From Leptolyngbya sp. BC1307 (GTDB lineage Bacteria; Cyanobacteriota; Cyanobacteriia; Phormidesmidales; Phormidesmidaceae): DNA of 37,849 nt. This document shows, piece by piece, positions 1-8,566 of the stretch. Position numbers and translations under genes: made by a program. A model generated the notes under the pieces. The model was not told the DNA's origin and did not search any database. It was given only the letters and a program-made list of their open reading frames with translations. Position 1 is the stretch's first letter; each line of letters opens with the position of its first letter. Where the stretch lies: the NCBI RefSeq assembly GCF_002286735.1, contig NZ_NRTA01000017.1, positions 42,656 through 80,504 of the forward strand. The letters are read 5' to 3'.

Positions 1-201
1 AAACAGCCAGCCATAGTAAGCCAGCACGCCCAACGCACCCATCAAAGCCACTACCACCAGCAGCACCGTTAGCTGAGCCAGCAAAGGCGACACTGCTGCC
101 ACCGCGCTATATAGCTGACCTAGCGAACTGACCGCGATGAGCAGTGCGCCCAGGCTGATAAGAGTGGCGATCGCCACCAGCAATAGGTAGGGCCGACGCA
201 T
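1..201 (-). CDS. N-terminus of a membrane protein, truncated by the window edge
   Basis: An open frame runs leftward from an ATG at 199-201 off the window edge, giving 67 codons without a stop. The peptide begins MRRPYLLLVAIATL and has two hydrophobic stretches (about residues 5-22 and 38-66) separated by a short polar piece, so it looks like an integral membrane protein or a membrane-anchored N-terminus. The arrangement resembles the N-terminal hairpin of cyanobacterial membrane GTPases of the DUF697/YcjF type, but no GTPase motif is inside the window, so that is only a guess. A HIP1 octamer lies inside the gene at 167-174. It is co-directional with crtD upstream, with an 89-base gap. Confidence 0.45.
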   Translation of the reverse strand, partial: MRRPYLLLVAIATLISLGALLIAVSSLGQLYSAVAAVSPLLAQLTVLLVVVALMGALGVLAYYGWLF

Positions 202-290
202 AGGTAAAACCGAGGAACCAGTTGCCGACGCTCATCAGTGATGGCGAGCGGGTATGTCCGGCATTGTATCAGAGCTTTCTGTAATCAGCC

Positions 291-1808
291 TCAGGAAGAC
301 GACCCGCCTGCTTCGATCTGCCGGACTGCCGTCATCGCCGAATAGCTAACGCCTGCTGTGCCTTCTCCAGGATGGGTGCTGTCACCGACCAGCCACAGGT
401 TGGTAATCGGTGTGCGGGTGGCAAAGCCAAACGGGCCAAAGGTAGGGACTCGCTGACCAATGCCGCCGACAATGCCGCGATCGCGCCCCGTAAACGTCTC
501 AAAGCTCCTTGGTGTCGCCGCCTCCACATGCACCAAATGCTCGGGCCGCAGGTCAAAGTAGCCCTTCAGCCGGGAAATTGCCTCCTGAGTATAGCTCTCC
601 TTCATTGCCCGATAGCCTGCTTCGTCACAGTCATACCACTGCTGCACTTCTGTAAAAGAAGAGGCGATGACGGTGGCTTTTCCGTCAGGTGCACGCCCAT
701 CGCCCGGACGACTCACCGAAACAAAGAGAGAATTGTTTTCAGCAATCGGGCCGTCATAGTCATAGAGAAACTGGAGATGGGGCGGGCAGTTTGCAGGCAG
801 CGCAGCTTGTTCTACCCCTAAGTAAATCACGAACGCACCGGAAGAAGGAGAGAGATTTTCGACTCTGCGCTCGTAGCCTTTCATTCTGTTATCTTTAGCT
901 AAACGCACCAGATTTTGAACAGTCACGTTGGCAACTACATGATCTGCGGGTTCCAGCCAGGTATCTCCTTTGGGGCTGGTCACTTTTACCTGGGTTGGCT
1001 TGCCCTGTTCTATTGCTATCGCTTCGGCGGTGTGGCGCATGTGGAGTTCGCCGCCGTTTTGCTTAAGGGAAGTGGTGAGGCGATCGCTCAAAACCTGCAT
1101 ACTCCCCTTCAGATGAGACAACCCGTGCGGTGCCTGCGATACGCCCAGCGCCGTAGCCGCATACAGCACCGCCGTCTTGTCGGCTGTTGTTTGCGAATAC
1201 AGCTTGAGCTGCATGTCCAAAAACGTTCGTAGCCGCCGATTATCGTACAGGTCGTAGCCTCTTAAAATCTCTCCGACTGTCGAAAACGTAAACGGTACCG
1301 TCAGCAGCGTATCGGGCCTTACCGCCGTCCCGAGCTGCCAAATATCCCAGAGGCTGCGGGGGGGCAAGACCGGTTCGCGCTGCTGAAACCGCCAGCTATA
1401 GTCGAACAGCGCTTTCATGAACTGCCAAAAGGGAGCGCTTCCTGGGAACTGCCGCTCCCGCTCTTCCCGCCACTTTTGCGGATCGCGCCACACATTAATC
1501 GGCTCCTGCTCTCCCGGCAAAAATACCGCGCAGGCCGGGTCGCACTCACTCGCCGCAGGCAGATCAATCCCCAATTCTTCAAATATTTGAGCGTGAATAC
1601 CGCCCGGCTCCAGCCCCGCCACTTGAGTAGCGCCCACGTCAAAGGTGAAGCCCCGTCGCTTAAAGGTAGAGGCGCAACCGCCCGGCACAATCGCCTGATC
1701 AAACACCTTTACCTGATAGCCTCGATGCGCCAGTAGCGCCGCCGCCGTCAGCCCGCCAATGCCTGCGCCAATCACTACTACTCTTTGCTGAGCTGAGCTG
1801 CTGCCCAT
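291..1808 (-). CDS. crtD: C-3',4' desaturase CrtD (carotenoid FAD oxidoreductase)
   Basis: A 505-residue protein of the phytoene-desaturase/carotene-isomerase superfamily. The N-terminus has the FAD dinucleotide-binding motif (VVIGAGIGGLTAA, residues 11-23) followed by PGGCASTFKRRGFTFDVGAT. The C-terminus has the FAD-binding LVGDSTHPGEGTAGVSYSA motif. The stretch FDVGATQVAGLEPGGIH is typical of cyanobacterial CrtD rather than of CrtO or CrtISO. In cyanobacteria CrtD introduces the 3',4' double bond on the acyclic end of the precursor of myxol glycosides (myxoxanthophyll), in or at membranes. Length is normal for the family. The ATG at 1808 puts the Rossmann motif about ten residues in, as expected. 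No other carotenoid gene is in the window. Cross-assignment to a paralogous isomerase is the main uncertainty. Confidence 0.85.
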   Translation of the reverse strand: MGSSSAQQRVVVIGAGIGGLTAAALLAHRGYQVKVFDQAIVPGGCASTFKRRGFTFDVGATQVAGLEPGGIHAQIFEELGIDLPAASECDPACAVFLPGEQEPINVWRDPQKWREERERQFPGSAPFWQFMKALFDYSWRFQQREPVLPPRSLWDIWQLGTAVRPDTLLTVPFTFSTVGEILRGYDLYDNRRLRTFLDMQLKLYSQTTADKTAVLYAATALGVSQAPHGLSHLKGSMQVLSDRLTTSLKQNGGELHMRHTAEAIAIEQGKPTQVKVTSPKGDTWLEPADHVVANVTVQNLVRLAKDNRMKGYERRVENLSPSSGAFVIYLGVEQAALPANCPPHLQFLYDYDGPIAENNSLFVSVSRPGDGRAPDGKATVIASSFTEVQQWYDCDEAGYRAMKESYTQEAISRLKGYFDLRPEHLVHVEAATPRSFETFTGRDRGIVGGIGQRVPTFGPFGFATRTPITNLWLVGDSTHPGEGTAGVSYSAMTAVRQIEAGGSSS

Positions 1809-2004
1809 AGACCTTTACATTTCTTAAAGCTTCTTTCAGTTTAGCGCTGTTATACCGCTGGCCACCTTGCCTACATCCGGCATGCAAAGGAATATAAAGG
1901 AATATATGTCTGCTCTGGCAACAATCTCCGTCATCAGATATACACTCTATTTTTGCTTCGCTTCGTAAGCTGTTAGTCGATAGTAAAATTGCGTGGAGCC
2001 CACT

Positions 2005-2340
2005 ATGGCAGACCCTAATAACATTTCGCAGGACGCAAAGCAGCTCTCTGAAGACTTAGAGAGCAAAGACGAAAAGACCCAAAACAAAGCCAAGTCAGAA
2101 GTTGCTCATACAGATTTCGATAAAGAATATGATATCGCGCTAGAAAACGAGACCAACGCCGGTGGCAATCAGTCAAGCGACCCCAGTCCCGTCACCCGCA
2201 AATCTGAAGCTAGGGCTAGCGGCCAGTCTTCATCAACCGCTCAACAAGGTACCAAAAGCCCCGGCGATAGCGACCCTAATGACTATCGCGATATGGCTAA
2301 AGACGTGACTAAAAATGCAGAAGCCGCCGCAGAATCTTAG
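2005..2340 (+). CDS. small hydrophilic, probably disordered protein
   Basis: A 111-residue protein very rich in D, E, K, S, N, Q and A, with no hydrophobic core, membrane segment or cysteine; it is probably largely unstructured. I chose the ATG at 2005 over an in-frame GTG at 1993 because GGAG at 1995-1998 lies six bases before the ATG, an ideal ribosome-binding site. The composition recalls stress-related hydrophilins (LEA-like), but I see no repeat or motif that proves it, so the function is unknown. It stands alone, divergent from crtD, and ends 41 bases before a strong terminator. Clean start, ribosome-binding site and terminator make it a real gene. Confidence 0.6.
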   Translation: MADPNNISQDAKQLSEDLESKDEKTQNKAKSEVAHTDFDKEYDIALENETNAGGNQSSDPSPVTRKSEARASGQSSSTAQQGTKSPGDSDPNDYRDMAKDVTKNAEAAAES

Positions 2341-2381
2341 TCCTGCCAGGTCAGTCAATTTCTGCTCTAAAGAGACGATCT

Positions 2382-2419
2382 AAAAAGGGCTATACCTATT
2401 GAGTGGTATAGCCCTTTTT
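2382..2419. terminator. bidirectional intrinsic terminator
   Basis: A perfect 15-bp inverted repeat (2382-2396 with 2405-2419) around an 8-base loop. The arms start with five A and end with five T, so it works in both directions. It sits between the converging hydrophilic-protein gene and the prohibitin-like gene. Confidence 0.87.
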
Positions 2420-2446
2420 GCTATTTACTCTGGAGTGCTAGTACAC

Positions 2447-3286
2447 TTACTCAGTCTCTGCCGCCAGATTAAACAAAAACGGCACACCGCCGCCAGAGCC
2501 GTCGCCTGTGACCAGCACCCGAGGCATCTGCGAGCCGCCTTCGCGCCACGCTTCAATCGCTTCCTTCTGCAAAACCAGAGTACCGCCCTGAGCTTTCAAG
2601 GTCTCGGCGATCAGTCTCTGCGCTTCAGCTCGGCCTTTGGCCCGGTTGATCTCAGCCTGCGCAGATTGCTCTGCTTCCTGGGCGACGTAAACCGCCCGCT
2701 GCGCTCGCTGCTCAGCGATTTGCTTTTCTTCAACCGCCTTGGAAAACTCGGGCGAAAAGGCCAAATCGACCACGCTGGTATCGAGTACGTCAATGCCGTA
2801 CTTATCTAGCCTGAGCGCCAGGGCCTCGTCAAAGTCGGCCTTGAGCAATGTCCGCTGCGTAATCGCCTGCTCGACCGTTCGTCTGGCCGCTGCCACCTTA
2901 AAAGACTCCTGAGTCTGTGGCGCAATGATCTTAGAAACGATGTTCGAGAGCGACCCCTGCTTCCGGCGAATGTCTACAATTTTCTCGGGCACCAGGCGAA
3001 AGTTAATCGCAAACCGCGCCTTGAGATCCTGTAAATCTTTGGTCGAACTTTCTGCGGGCACCTCAAATTTTTGCACCGTAATGTCATATACGTCTACATA
3101 CGAGACAAACGGTGGCTTCAGGTGAATGCCTTCTAGCAGTGCGCCATTTTGGGCTTTACCCAATACGCTCAAAACGCCCGCCTGACCGGGGTTGATAATC
3201 ACAAAGCTGCTCGCCAGCACAATGGCCACAATCGTAGCGATAGTCGCAATCACCACCGGCTGAATATTTCCCTTGCTCACGCTCAA
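2447..3286 (-). CDS. SPFH/prohibitin-family membrane protein
   Basis: A 279-residue protein with one N-terminal membrane anchor (about residues 10-32). An SPFH/Band 7 domain follows (INPGQAGVLSVLGKAQ through VVDLAFSPEFSKAVEEKQIAEQ). After that comes an Ala/Glu/Gln-rich coiled coil (about residues 190-240). The order and spacing match bacterial prohibitins, including Phb1 (slr1106) of Synechocystis. Such proteins form large ring-like membrane assemblies, often with FtsH-type proteases; that role is inferred here. It lies 90 bases downstream of purM on the same strand and may be read through from it. It ends just before the shared terminator at 2382-2419. Confidence 0.87.
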   Translation of the reverse strand: MSVSKGNIQPVVIATIATIVAIVLASSFVIINPGQAGVLSVLGKAQNGALLEGIHLKPPFVSYVDVYDITVQKFEVPAESSTKDLQDLKARFAINFRLVPEKIVDIRRKQGSLSNIVSKIIAPQTQESFKVAAARRTVEQAITQRTLLKADFDEALALRLDKYGIDVLDTSVVDLAFSPEFSKAVEEKQIAEQRAQRAVYVAQEAEQSAQAEINRAKGRAEAQRLIAETLKAQGGTLVLQKEAIEAWREGGSQMPRVLVTGDGSGGGVPFLFNLAAETE

Positions 3287-3376
3287 TAGAAAAACTCCTT
3301 ATCTTATATATAGATAAAACTGCAAGATGAATGGCGATCGCCTCAAACCCTGCCTGTACCCATACAGCCTAGCTCG

Positions 3377-4432
3377 CTACAGCCCTAAAAGCTCCCCATC
3401 GCCTGTAACCACTTCCCCAATGACGTAGGCTCCAATTCCTTCGCTGGCGAACTGCTCGCAAGCCGCATCTGCCTGCTCAGGCGGCACCATCACCACAAAG
3501 CCGATGCCCATATTAAAGGTATTAAACATATCGGCGCGGCTCACTTCCCCAGCGGCGCGAATCCAGTCAAATACGGGCAGTACAGGCCAGCTATCGGGTA
3601 CGAGCTGAATAGATTGCCCCTTGCCCAGGCAGCGCGGCAAATTCTCCGGCAGACCGCCGCCCGTGATGTGGGCCATGCCGTGAATGGTGAGGTCAGTCTT
3701 CAGAGCCGCTAAAACGGGCTTTACATAGAGCTGCGTTGGCGTCAGCAGTACTTCGGCTAAAGACTGGCCTCCCAGCATACGAGGCTTTTCGTCCCAGCTA
3801 TAGCCGGTGGGCCTGCCAGCTTCGCGGGCGTCTCTAGCGCCTTCGGCGACAATTTTGCGCACCAGGCTAAAGCCGTTGCTGTGAACGCCGCTGCTGGCGA
3901 GACCGATCAGGCGATCGCCCACCGCCACCTGCGACCCATCCAGCATCCGGTCTTTTTCGACAATGCCGACACAAAACCCCGCCAGGTCATACTCCCCTGG
4001 CGCATAAAACCCAGGCATCTCAGCAGTTTCACCGCCCAGCAGCGCGCAGCCCGAAGTCTGACAGCCGCTAGCTACGCCTGCCACCACCTGCGCCAACTGC
4101 TCAGGGGCCAGCTTTCCGGTCGCTAAATAATCCAGGAAGAAAAGCGGCTCTGCCCCCATTGTCAGCACATCGTTTACACACATCGCCACCAGGTCTATAC
4201 CCACCGTATCGTGGCGATCCAGCGTGTGAGCCAGCTTCAGCTTCGTACCAACGCCATCAGTTCCCGATACCAGCACCGGCTGACGATAGCCACTCGGAAG
4301 TTCAAAGCAGCCGCCAAATCCGCCCAGCGCCCCCAGCACCTCTGGCCGACGTGTGCTGTCTACCATCGTTCGAATCTTATTTACAAACGCCCGACCCGCT
4401 TCAACATCTACCCCAGCCTGCCGGTAATCCAT
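3377..4432 (-). CDS. purM: phosphoribosylformylglycinamidine cyclo-ligase (AIR synthetase)
   Basis: A 351-residue PurM. It closes the imidazole ring of formylglycinamidine ribonucleotide with ATP, the fifth step of purine synthesis, in the cytosol. Diagnostic blocks are SGTDGVGTK (56-64), the [10 protein letters not shown] block (132-141), and further on [13 protein letters not shown] and [11 protein letters not shown], all intact. The length is normal, and the protein starts MDYRQAGVD as its orthologues do. There is no purine operon here; the neighbour downstream on the same strand is the prohibitin-like gene. Confidence 0.97.
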   Translation of the reverse strand: MDYRQAGVDVEAGRAFVNKIRTMVDSTRRPEVLGALGGFGGCFELPSGYRQPVLVSGTDGVGTKLKLAHTLDRHDTVGIDLVAMCVNDVLTMGAEPLFFLDYLATGKLAPEQLAQVVAGVASGCQTSGCALLGGETAEMPGFYAPGEYDLAGFCVGIVEKDRMLDGSQVAVGDRLIGLASSGVHSNGFSLVRKIVAEGARDAREAGRPTGYSWDEKPRMLGGQSLAEVLLTPTQLYVKPVLAALKTDLTIHGMAHITGGGLPENLPRCLGKGQSIQLVPDSWPVLPVFDWIRAAGEVSRADMFNTFNMGIGFVVMVPPEQADAACEQFASEGIGAYVIGEVVTGDGELLGL

Positions 4433-4899
4433 AGCTAATTCGATATTTCAATATTCAGTGTCTAATTCACTGTAACCTCAGCAGGAATTTAGAGAAATGA
4501 AAGTCCGTTTAGCCGCTCAATATAGTCATTTAATAGTCAGCTAATTGCATAGTCTCTAAAAAACTATGCCTATAGACGCATTAAAAATCAGCTCTGATTG
4601 ATTAGTTATCTAGAACCCAAGCCTTGAAAAGCATAAGTATTACAGCAGGTTTACACAACGACAAATTGACCGGCAAATCCTTTACATTTCGTCATTTCAA
4701 GCTTTTTATGAAAGCGATATAAAGTTTCTCGCTAGGGATTGATCAGAAGATTTGCTGATCCTGGTTCAAATTCGTTCGTGTAGATTGGCGACTGTTCGCT
4801 TATTTGATTCGAGGTCAGAGCGCTGCTATGACACAATCGCTCAACAAACAAGACCTAACGCGAGTAGCTGCGGTCTGAGCGGTTGCGATGTAGCCCATT
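4433..4899. other. 467-base intergenic region between purM and rlpA-like gene
   Basis: An AT-rich divergent promoter region for purM (leftward) and the RlpA-like gene (rightward). It holds two small inverted repeats: GCATAG/CTATGC (4548-4553 with 4563-4568) and GATCAG/CTGATC (4741-4746 with 4755-4760). There is also a 16-codon open frame at 4828-4878 with no supporting signal. I could not place a convincing -35/-10 pair. Confidence 0.4.
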
Positions 4900-6033
4900 A
4901 TGTTTGTGATTTCTAACGGTTCAACCAAACACCACGCCAGCAGTCTGGCAGCAGCCGTTCTGCTGTCTAGTCTCGGCGTCACCCTTGTGGGTGCTCGGCC
5001 TGTCAGTGCGTTGCCTATTGCTGACGAGGCTAATTTTAAGATTGCTGAGTCTGTTTCAGCCGGAACAGAGGCCAGTTTATCGACTGGCTCACCTGTAGAA
5101 ACTAAGTTGGTAGAGGCAAACTCGGTAGAGCTATCCGATACCGTCGCTTCTAGCGCTATCTCTGCTAGTTCAGCCAGTAGCGGCTCACAGCCCAACGCCG
5201 AACTGGTGCCCGCTCTCAGCGGCGATATCCTGATTCATTCCCACGCTGTCGATGGTCGCCAGGCCGCCACTCTCTACATCAAAAATATTCCAGTACTTAC
5301 GTTCATCGGTACTGAAGTTAACAGTCTTTCTAACGCTAGCGACGCGCTTTCCCTGGCCGCTAGTGATGCAACGATCTCCCTCCAGGCCAGCGTTTCTAGA
5401 GCCGGCGATATTCTCAATGCAGAGCAGGAGAATGATCCTGTGCTGAGAGCTACCCGTCTAGGCAGCAAAATTGGCTCTGCCGAGACTGATGCGACCGATA
5501 TCTCAGTTCGCTGGAATTCAGAAAGCGAGGGCTATGTGGTCACCCTGGCGGGCACAGATCTGGTCGCTCTGGACGCTCGCACCCTTTTGCCTGACACTAC
5601 TGACAACCCGGCAGAAGATGCGCTACAGGTGACCAATCGCCTGCGACGACTGCTAGGAAATGTGCAGCCGGTCTCTGAGATTGAGGGGCGACCTCAGCCT
5701 GAACTACCAGTACCAGCAGTTGAGACGGTAGCAATTGTCTCTAGCACCATTGGCGGCGCTTCCTGGTATGGCCCTGGCTTCAACGGCAGACGCAGCGCTA
5801 GCGGTGAAGTCTTTAACCAAAATGCGATGACAGCGGCTCACCGGACGCTGCCTTTTGGCACCCGGGTGCGCGTGACCAATCTCAGTAACAACCGTCAGGT
5901 TGTCGTCAGGATTAATGACCGTGGCCCTTATAGCGGCAGCCGGGTGATTGACCTTTCTGCTGGAGCCGCCGCTGAGATCGGGCTGATCAATGCGGGGGTA
6001 GGCACCGTTCAGCTAGATGTTTTAGGCAACTAA
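4900..6033 (+). CDS. RlpA-like secreted protein with C-terminal double-psi beta-barrel
   Basis: A 377-residue exported protein. The N-terminus has a signal peptide (hydrophobic stretch about residues 15-33, likely cleavage near ARPVSALPIA). A Ser/Ala/Thr-rich poorly conserved middle follows. The last ~95 residues are an RlpA-type double-psi beta-barrel: GGASWYGPGFNGRRSASGE, then LPFGTRVRVTNLSN and VRINDRGPYSGSRVIDLS. RlpA proteins act on peptidoglycan; Pseudomonas RlpA is a lytic transglycosylase acting on glycan strands without stem peptides. The DRGP aspartate of that active-site region is present. No SPOR domain is visible, so septal targeting by that route is unlikely. It is flanked by a promoter region upstream and an intrinsic terminator downstream, so it is probably monocistronic. 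Confidence 0.85.
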   Translation: MFVISNGSTKHHASSLAAAVLLSSLGVTLVGARPVSALPIADEANFKIAESVSAGTEASLSTGSPVETKLVEANSVELSDTVASSAISASSASSGSQPNAELVPALSGDILIHSHAVDGRQAATLYIKNIPVLTFIGTEVNSLSNASDALSLAASDATISLQASVSRAGDILNAEQENDPVLRATRLGSKIGSAETDATDISVRWNSESEGYVVTLAGTDLVALDARTLLPDTTDNPAEDALQVTNRLRRLLGNVQPVSEIEGRPQPELPVPAVETVAIVSSTIGGASWYGPGFNGRRSASGEVFNQNAMTAAHRTLPFGTRVRVTNLSNNRQVVVRINDRGPYSGSRVIDLSAGAAAEIGLINAGVGTVQLDVLGN

Positions 6034-6112
6034 TGTTGATGCTCTTCGCTTAGAAGCGCGATCGCAGCTCAGCAACCTCAAAGACATCTGGGGCATCTGG
6101 GGCATCTGGATT

Positions 6113-6147
6113 AAAAAGGGCTCTCTCCGAGGGCCTTTTTATTTTTT
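6113..6147 (+). terminator. intrinsic terminator after the RlpA-like gene
   Basis: AAAAAGG pairs with CCTTTTT and continues inward through CTCTC/GAGGG with one bulged G. The stem is followed by T5-A-T6, a strong U-tract on the plus strand. A short direct repeat of CATCTGGGG lies just before it (6085-6109). Confidence 0.82.
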
Positions 6148-6256
6148 GCTCAGCTCGCGCTGGGTGCTCATTCCCGATCAGGCATGGACTGCGCTAGATT
6201 GATGTAGGCCAAATAAACACGGCATTTTTACTGAAAGCGTCTATGGGGAGAAGGCT

Positions 6257-7879
6257 GTGCGGCTGTTTAATACCGTCACTGGATTGCGTCACCACCTGGA
6301 CCAGTGCGAACGGAGCGGTCGGCGATCGCTCCCTAAACCCGATTCAGGCGATCGCCCCCTATCCAATTTAGAACAGTTCACCATTGGTCTCGTGCCGACG
6401 ATGGGCGCACTCCATGCCGGTCACCTCAGCTTGATCGACCAGGCCCGCCACGATAGTGACATGGTCGTCGTTAGCATTTTTGTCAATCCGCTTCAGTTTG
6501 GCCCTAACGAAGATTTTGAGCGCTATCCTCGACCGCAGCAAGCCGATCAGGAGCTGTGTCAGTCGGCTGGGGTAGATATTATCTTCATGCCTTCGCCGCT
6601 AGCACTCTATGGCACGCCTCAGCCCGACCTGACGACGGTGACCCAGGTGGTACCGCCCCAATTGATGACCGCTACGCTCTGCGGTCGCTCTCGTCCAGGC
6701 CACTTTCAGGGCGTTGCTACCGTGGTGACTAAGCTGCTGAATATCGTGCGACCGACCTATGCCTATTTCGGGCAAAAAGACGCTCAGCAGATCGCTATTC
6801 TCAAGCGGCTTTCGCAAGACCTGCATCTACCGGGTGAGATTGTGGTTTGCCCAACGGTACGCGAACCAGACGGGCTGGCAATCAGTTCACGCAACCGCTA
6901 CCTATCAGAATCAGAGCGTCAGCAGGCAACAGCGCTCTATCACAGTTTACAAGCCGCCCAATTAGCCTTCAGGAGGGGGGAGCGATCAGCCCGCAGCCTG
7001 CTACAGACAGCAGGTGAGGTCATAGCGACTGTACCGGCTGTCACTTTAGACTACCTGGCGCTAGTCCAGCCTGATACACTGGAGCCTTTGCAAGCAATTG
7101 AGACTGTAGGAATGATGGCGATCGCGGCATACATAGGCACCCCAGGCACTGAAGGCAAGACCCGTTTAATTGACAATGTTGTGTTGCAACGCGCGCCCAT
7201 CATTGCGATCGATGGTCCTGCTGGGGCGGGTAAATCCACAGTTGCCCGTCAGGTCGCTCACCGGCTGGGCCTGCTCTATCTCGACACAGGGGCGATGTAC
7301 CGGGCGCTGACCTGGTTTGTCTTACAGCAAGATATCGACCCCGCAGACGAAACGGCGGTTGCTCAGCTACTGCCTACCTGTGAGATTCAGCTCATCGCTA
7401 ACTTTAAAGACGATCAGCCTCAGCCGCCGCAAGTACAGGTAAATGGTCAAGAGGTGACGCAAGCGATTCGCAGCGCTACGGTCACCGCCCAAGTTTCGAC
7501 GATTGCTGCCCAAGCTGCCGTCCGCGCCAAATTAGTCGATCAGCAGCAGCAATACGGCCTCCGTGGCGGCATCGTCGCCGATGGTCGTGACATTGGCACC
7601 GAAGTCTTTCCTCAAGCCGAACTCAAGATTTACCTGACCGCTTCAGTCGCTGAGCGTGCCCGTCGCCGCTATCGCGATTTGCAAGCTGCCGATCAGCCCC
7701 TACCCGATCTCGATCAGCTTGCCCAGTCGATTGCAGAGCGCGATCGCCAGGACAGCACCCGCACCGTCTCCCCGCTGCGAAAAGCCCCCGACGCAATCGA
7801 AATTGTCTCCGACCATCTAGACGCTGAACAGGTAATCGAGAAAATTTCTACCCTTTACCAACAGATTGCAGCCGAGTAA
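6257..7879 (+). CDS. panC/cmk: bifunctional pantoate-beta-alanine ligase / cytidylate kinase
   Basis: A 540-residue natural fusion known in cyanobacteria. Residues 1 to about 300 are PanC, which condenses pantoate and beta-alanine with ATP for pantothenate and CoA. It shows the adenylate-forming PTMGALHAGH (47-56), FVNPLQFGPNEDF and YFGQKDAQQ. From residue 313 it is cytidylate kinase (CMP/dCMP to the diphosphate), with the P-loop IDGPAGAGKS (318-327), LDTGAMYRA and VADGRDIGTEVFP. The start is a GTG at 6257, preceded by GGGGAGAAGG at 6245-6254. Residues 17-41 between the first helix and the PanC core carry a low-complexity insert whose DNA contains two HIP1 octamers (6322-6329 and 6348-6355). 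Both active sites look intact. Confidence 0.97.
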   Translation: MRLFNTVTGLRHHLDQCERSGRRSLPKPDSGDRPLSNLEQFTIGLVPTMGALHAGHLSLIDQARHDSDMVVVSIFVNPLQFGPNEDFERYPRPQQADQELCQSAGVDIIFMPSPLALYGTPQPDLTTVTQVVPPQLMTATLCGRSRPGHFQGVATVVTKLLNIVRPTYAYFGQKDAQQIAILKRLSQDLHLPGEIVVCPTVREPDGLAISSRNRYLSESERQQATALYHSLQAAQLAFRRGERSARSLLQTAGEVIATVPAVTLDYLALVQPDTLEPLQAIETVGMMAIAAYIGTPGTEGKTRLIDNVVLQRAPIIAIDGPAGAGKSTVARQVAHRLGLLYLDTGAMYRALTWFVLQQDIDPADETAVAQLLPTCEIQLIANFKDDQPQPPQVQVNGQEVTQAIRSATVTAQVSTIAAQAAVRAKLVDQQQQYGLRGGIVADGRDIGTEVFPQAELKIYLTASVAERARRRYRDLQAADQPLPDLDQLAQSIAERDRQDSTRTVSPLRKAPDAIEIVSDHLDAEQVIEKISTLYQQIAAE

Positions 7880-7936
7880 AACATCACATCTAGCTGCTCC
7901 CTTTCCCCCTTCTCCCCTCCCCGGCTTCCCCCTGGC

Positions 7937-8551
7937 ATGGCTGATCCCTCTAACCCCGCGCATATCCAAGCGCAAAAAGCAGCTCAGCGGCGGGCGCTAC
8001 TCAAAGCCCGGCAGGCCATGCCTCAGCGAATCTGGCAAGAGAAGTCGGCTAGCATTTGCCGACATCTGCAAGCTTGGCCAGTGTTTACGCGATCGCGTCT
8101 GACACTGGCCTACTGTAGCTTTCGAGGCGAACCCGACTTAGGCATATTGCTCAAGCAGCAGCGCGTTTGGGGACTGCCCCGCTGCGAAGATAAAGCGCTT
8201 CACTGGCATCGCTGGTTTCCGACCTGTCAGTGGCCGTTGCGCACTGGCACTTACGGCATTACTGAACCTGATCCTGCTTCGCCGCTAGTCGATCCCCACC
8301 GGGTCGATCTGATCTTGATCCCCTGTTTGGCCTGCGATGTGAACGGCTACCGACTGGGCTATGGCGGCGGCTTTTATGACCGGATGCTCAGCCACCCGAC
8401 TTGGGCCAACAAAACCACCATTGGCATCGTCTTTGAATATGCCCGGTTGCCTCAGCTGCCGCGAGCCGACTGGGACATTCCGCTCAGCGGTATCTGCACA
8501 GAAAGCAGCCTGTTTCTTTCGCCTAGCTACAGAGACGCTAAACAGGCATAG
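7937..8551 (+). CDS. 5-formyltetrahydrofolate cyclo-ligase
   Basis: A 204-residue protein of the 5-FTHF cyclo-ligase (MTHFS, also called Fau/YgfA) family. It converts 5-formyl-THF to 5,10-methenyl-THF using ATP, salvaging folate in the cytosol. The family signature LGYGGGFYDR ends at residue 149, preceded by VDLILIPCLACDVNGYR. The N-terminal Lys/Arg-rich helix (QKAAQRRALLKARQAM) is the usual nucleotide-contact region. Length is typical. It starts 57 bases after panC-cmk and is probably co-transcribed. No Shine-Dalgarno is visible at the ATG at 7937; instead the gap is a C/T tract. It converges with the glucokinase gene with only 15 bases between stops. Confidence 0.95.
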   Translation: MADPSNPAHIQAQKAAQRRALLKARQAMPQRIWQEKSASICRHLQAWPVFTRSRLTLAYCSFRGEPDLGILLKQQRVWGLPRCEDKALHWHRWFPTCQWPLRTGTYGITEPDPASPLVDPHRVDLILIPCLACDVNGYRLGYGGGFYDRMLSHPTWANKTTIGIVFEYARLPQLPRADWDIPLSGICTESSLFLSPSYRDAKQA

Positions 8552-8566
8552 CAACGCGGCTACTTT

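Noticed and set aside
4828-4878. 16-codon open frame before the RlpA-like gene, possible leader peptide
   Set aside because: No ribosome-binding site and no regulatory amino-acid run; chance is sufficient.
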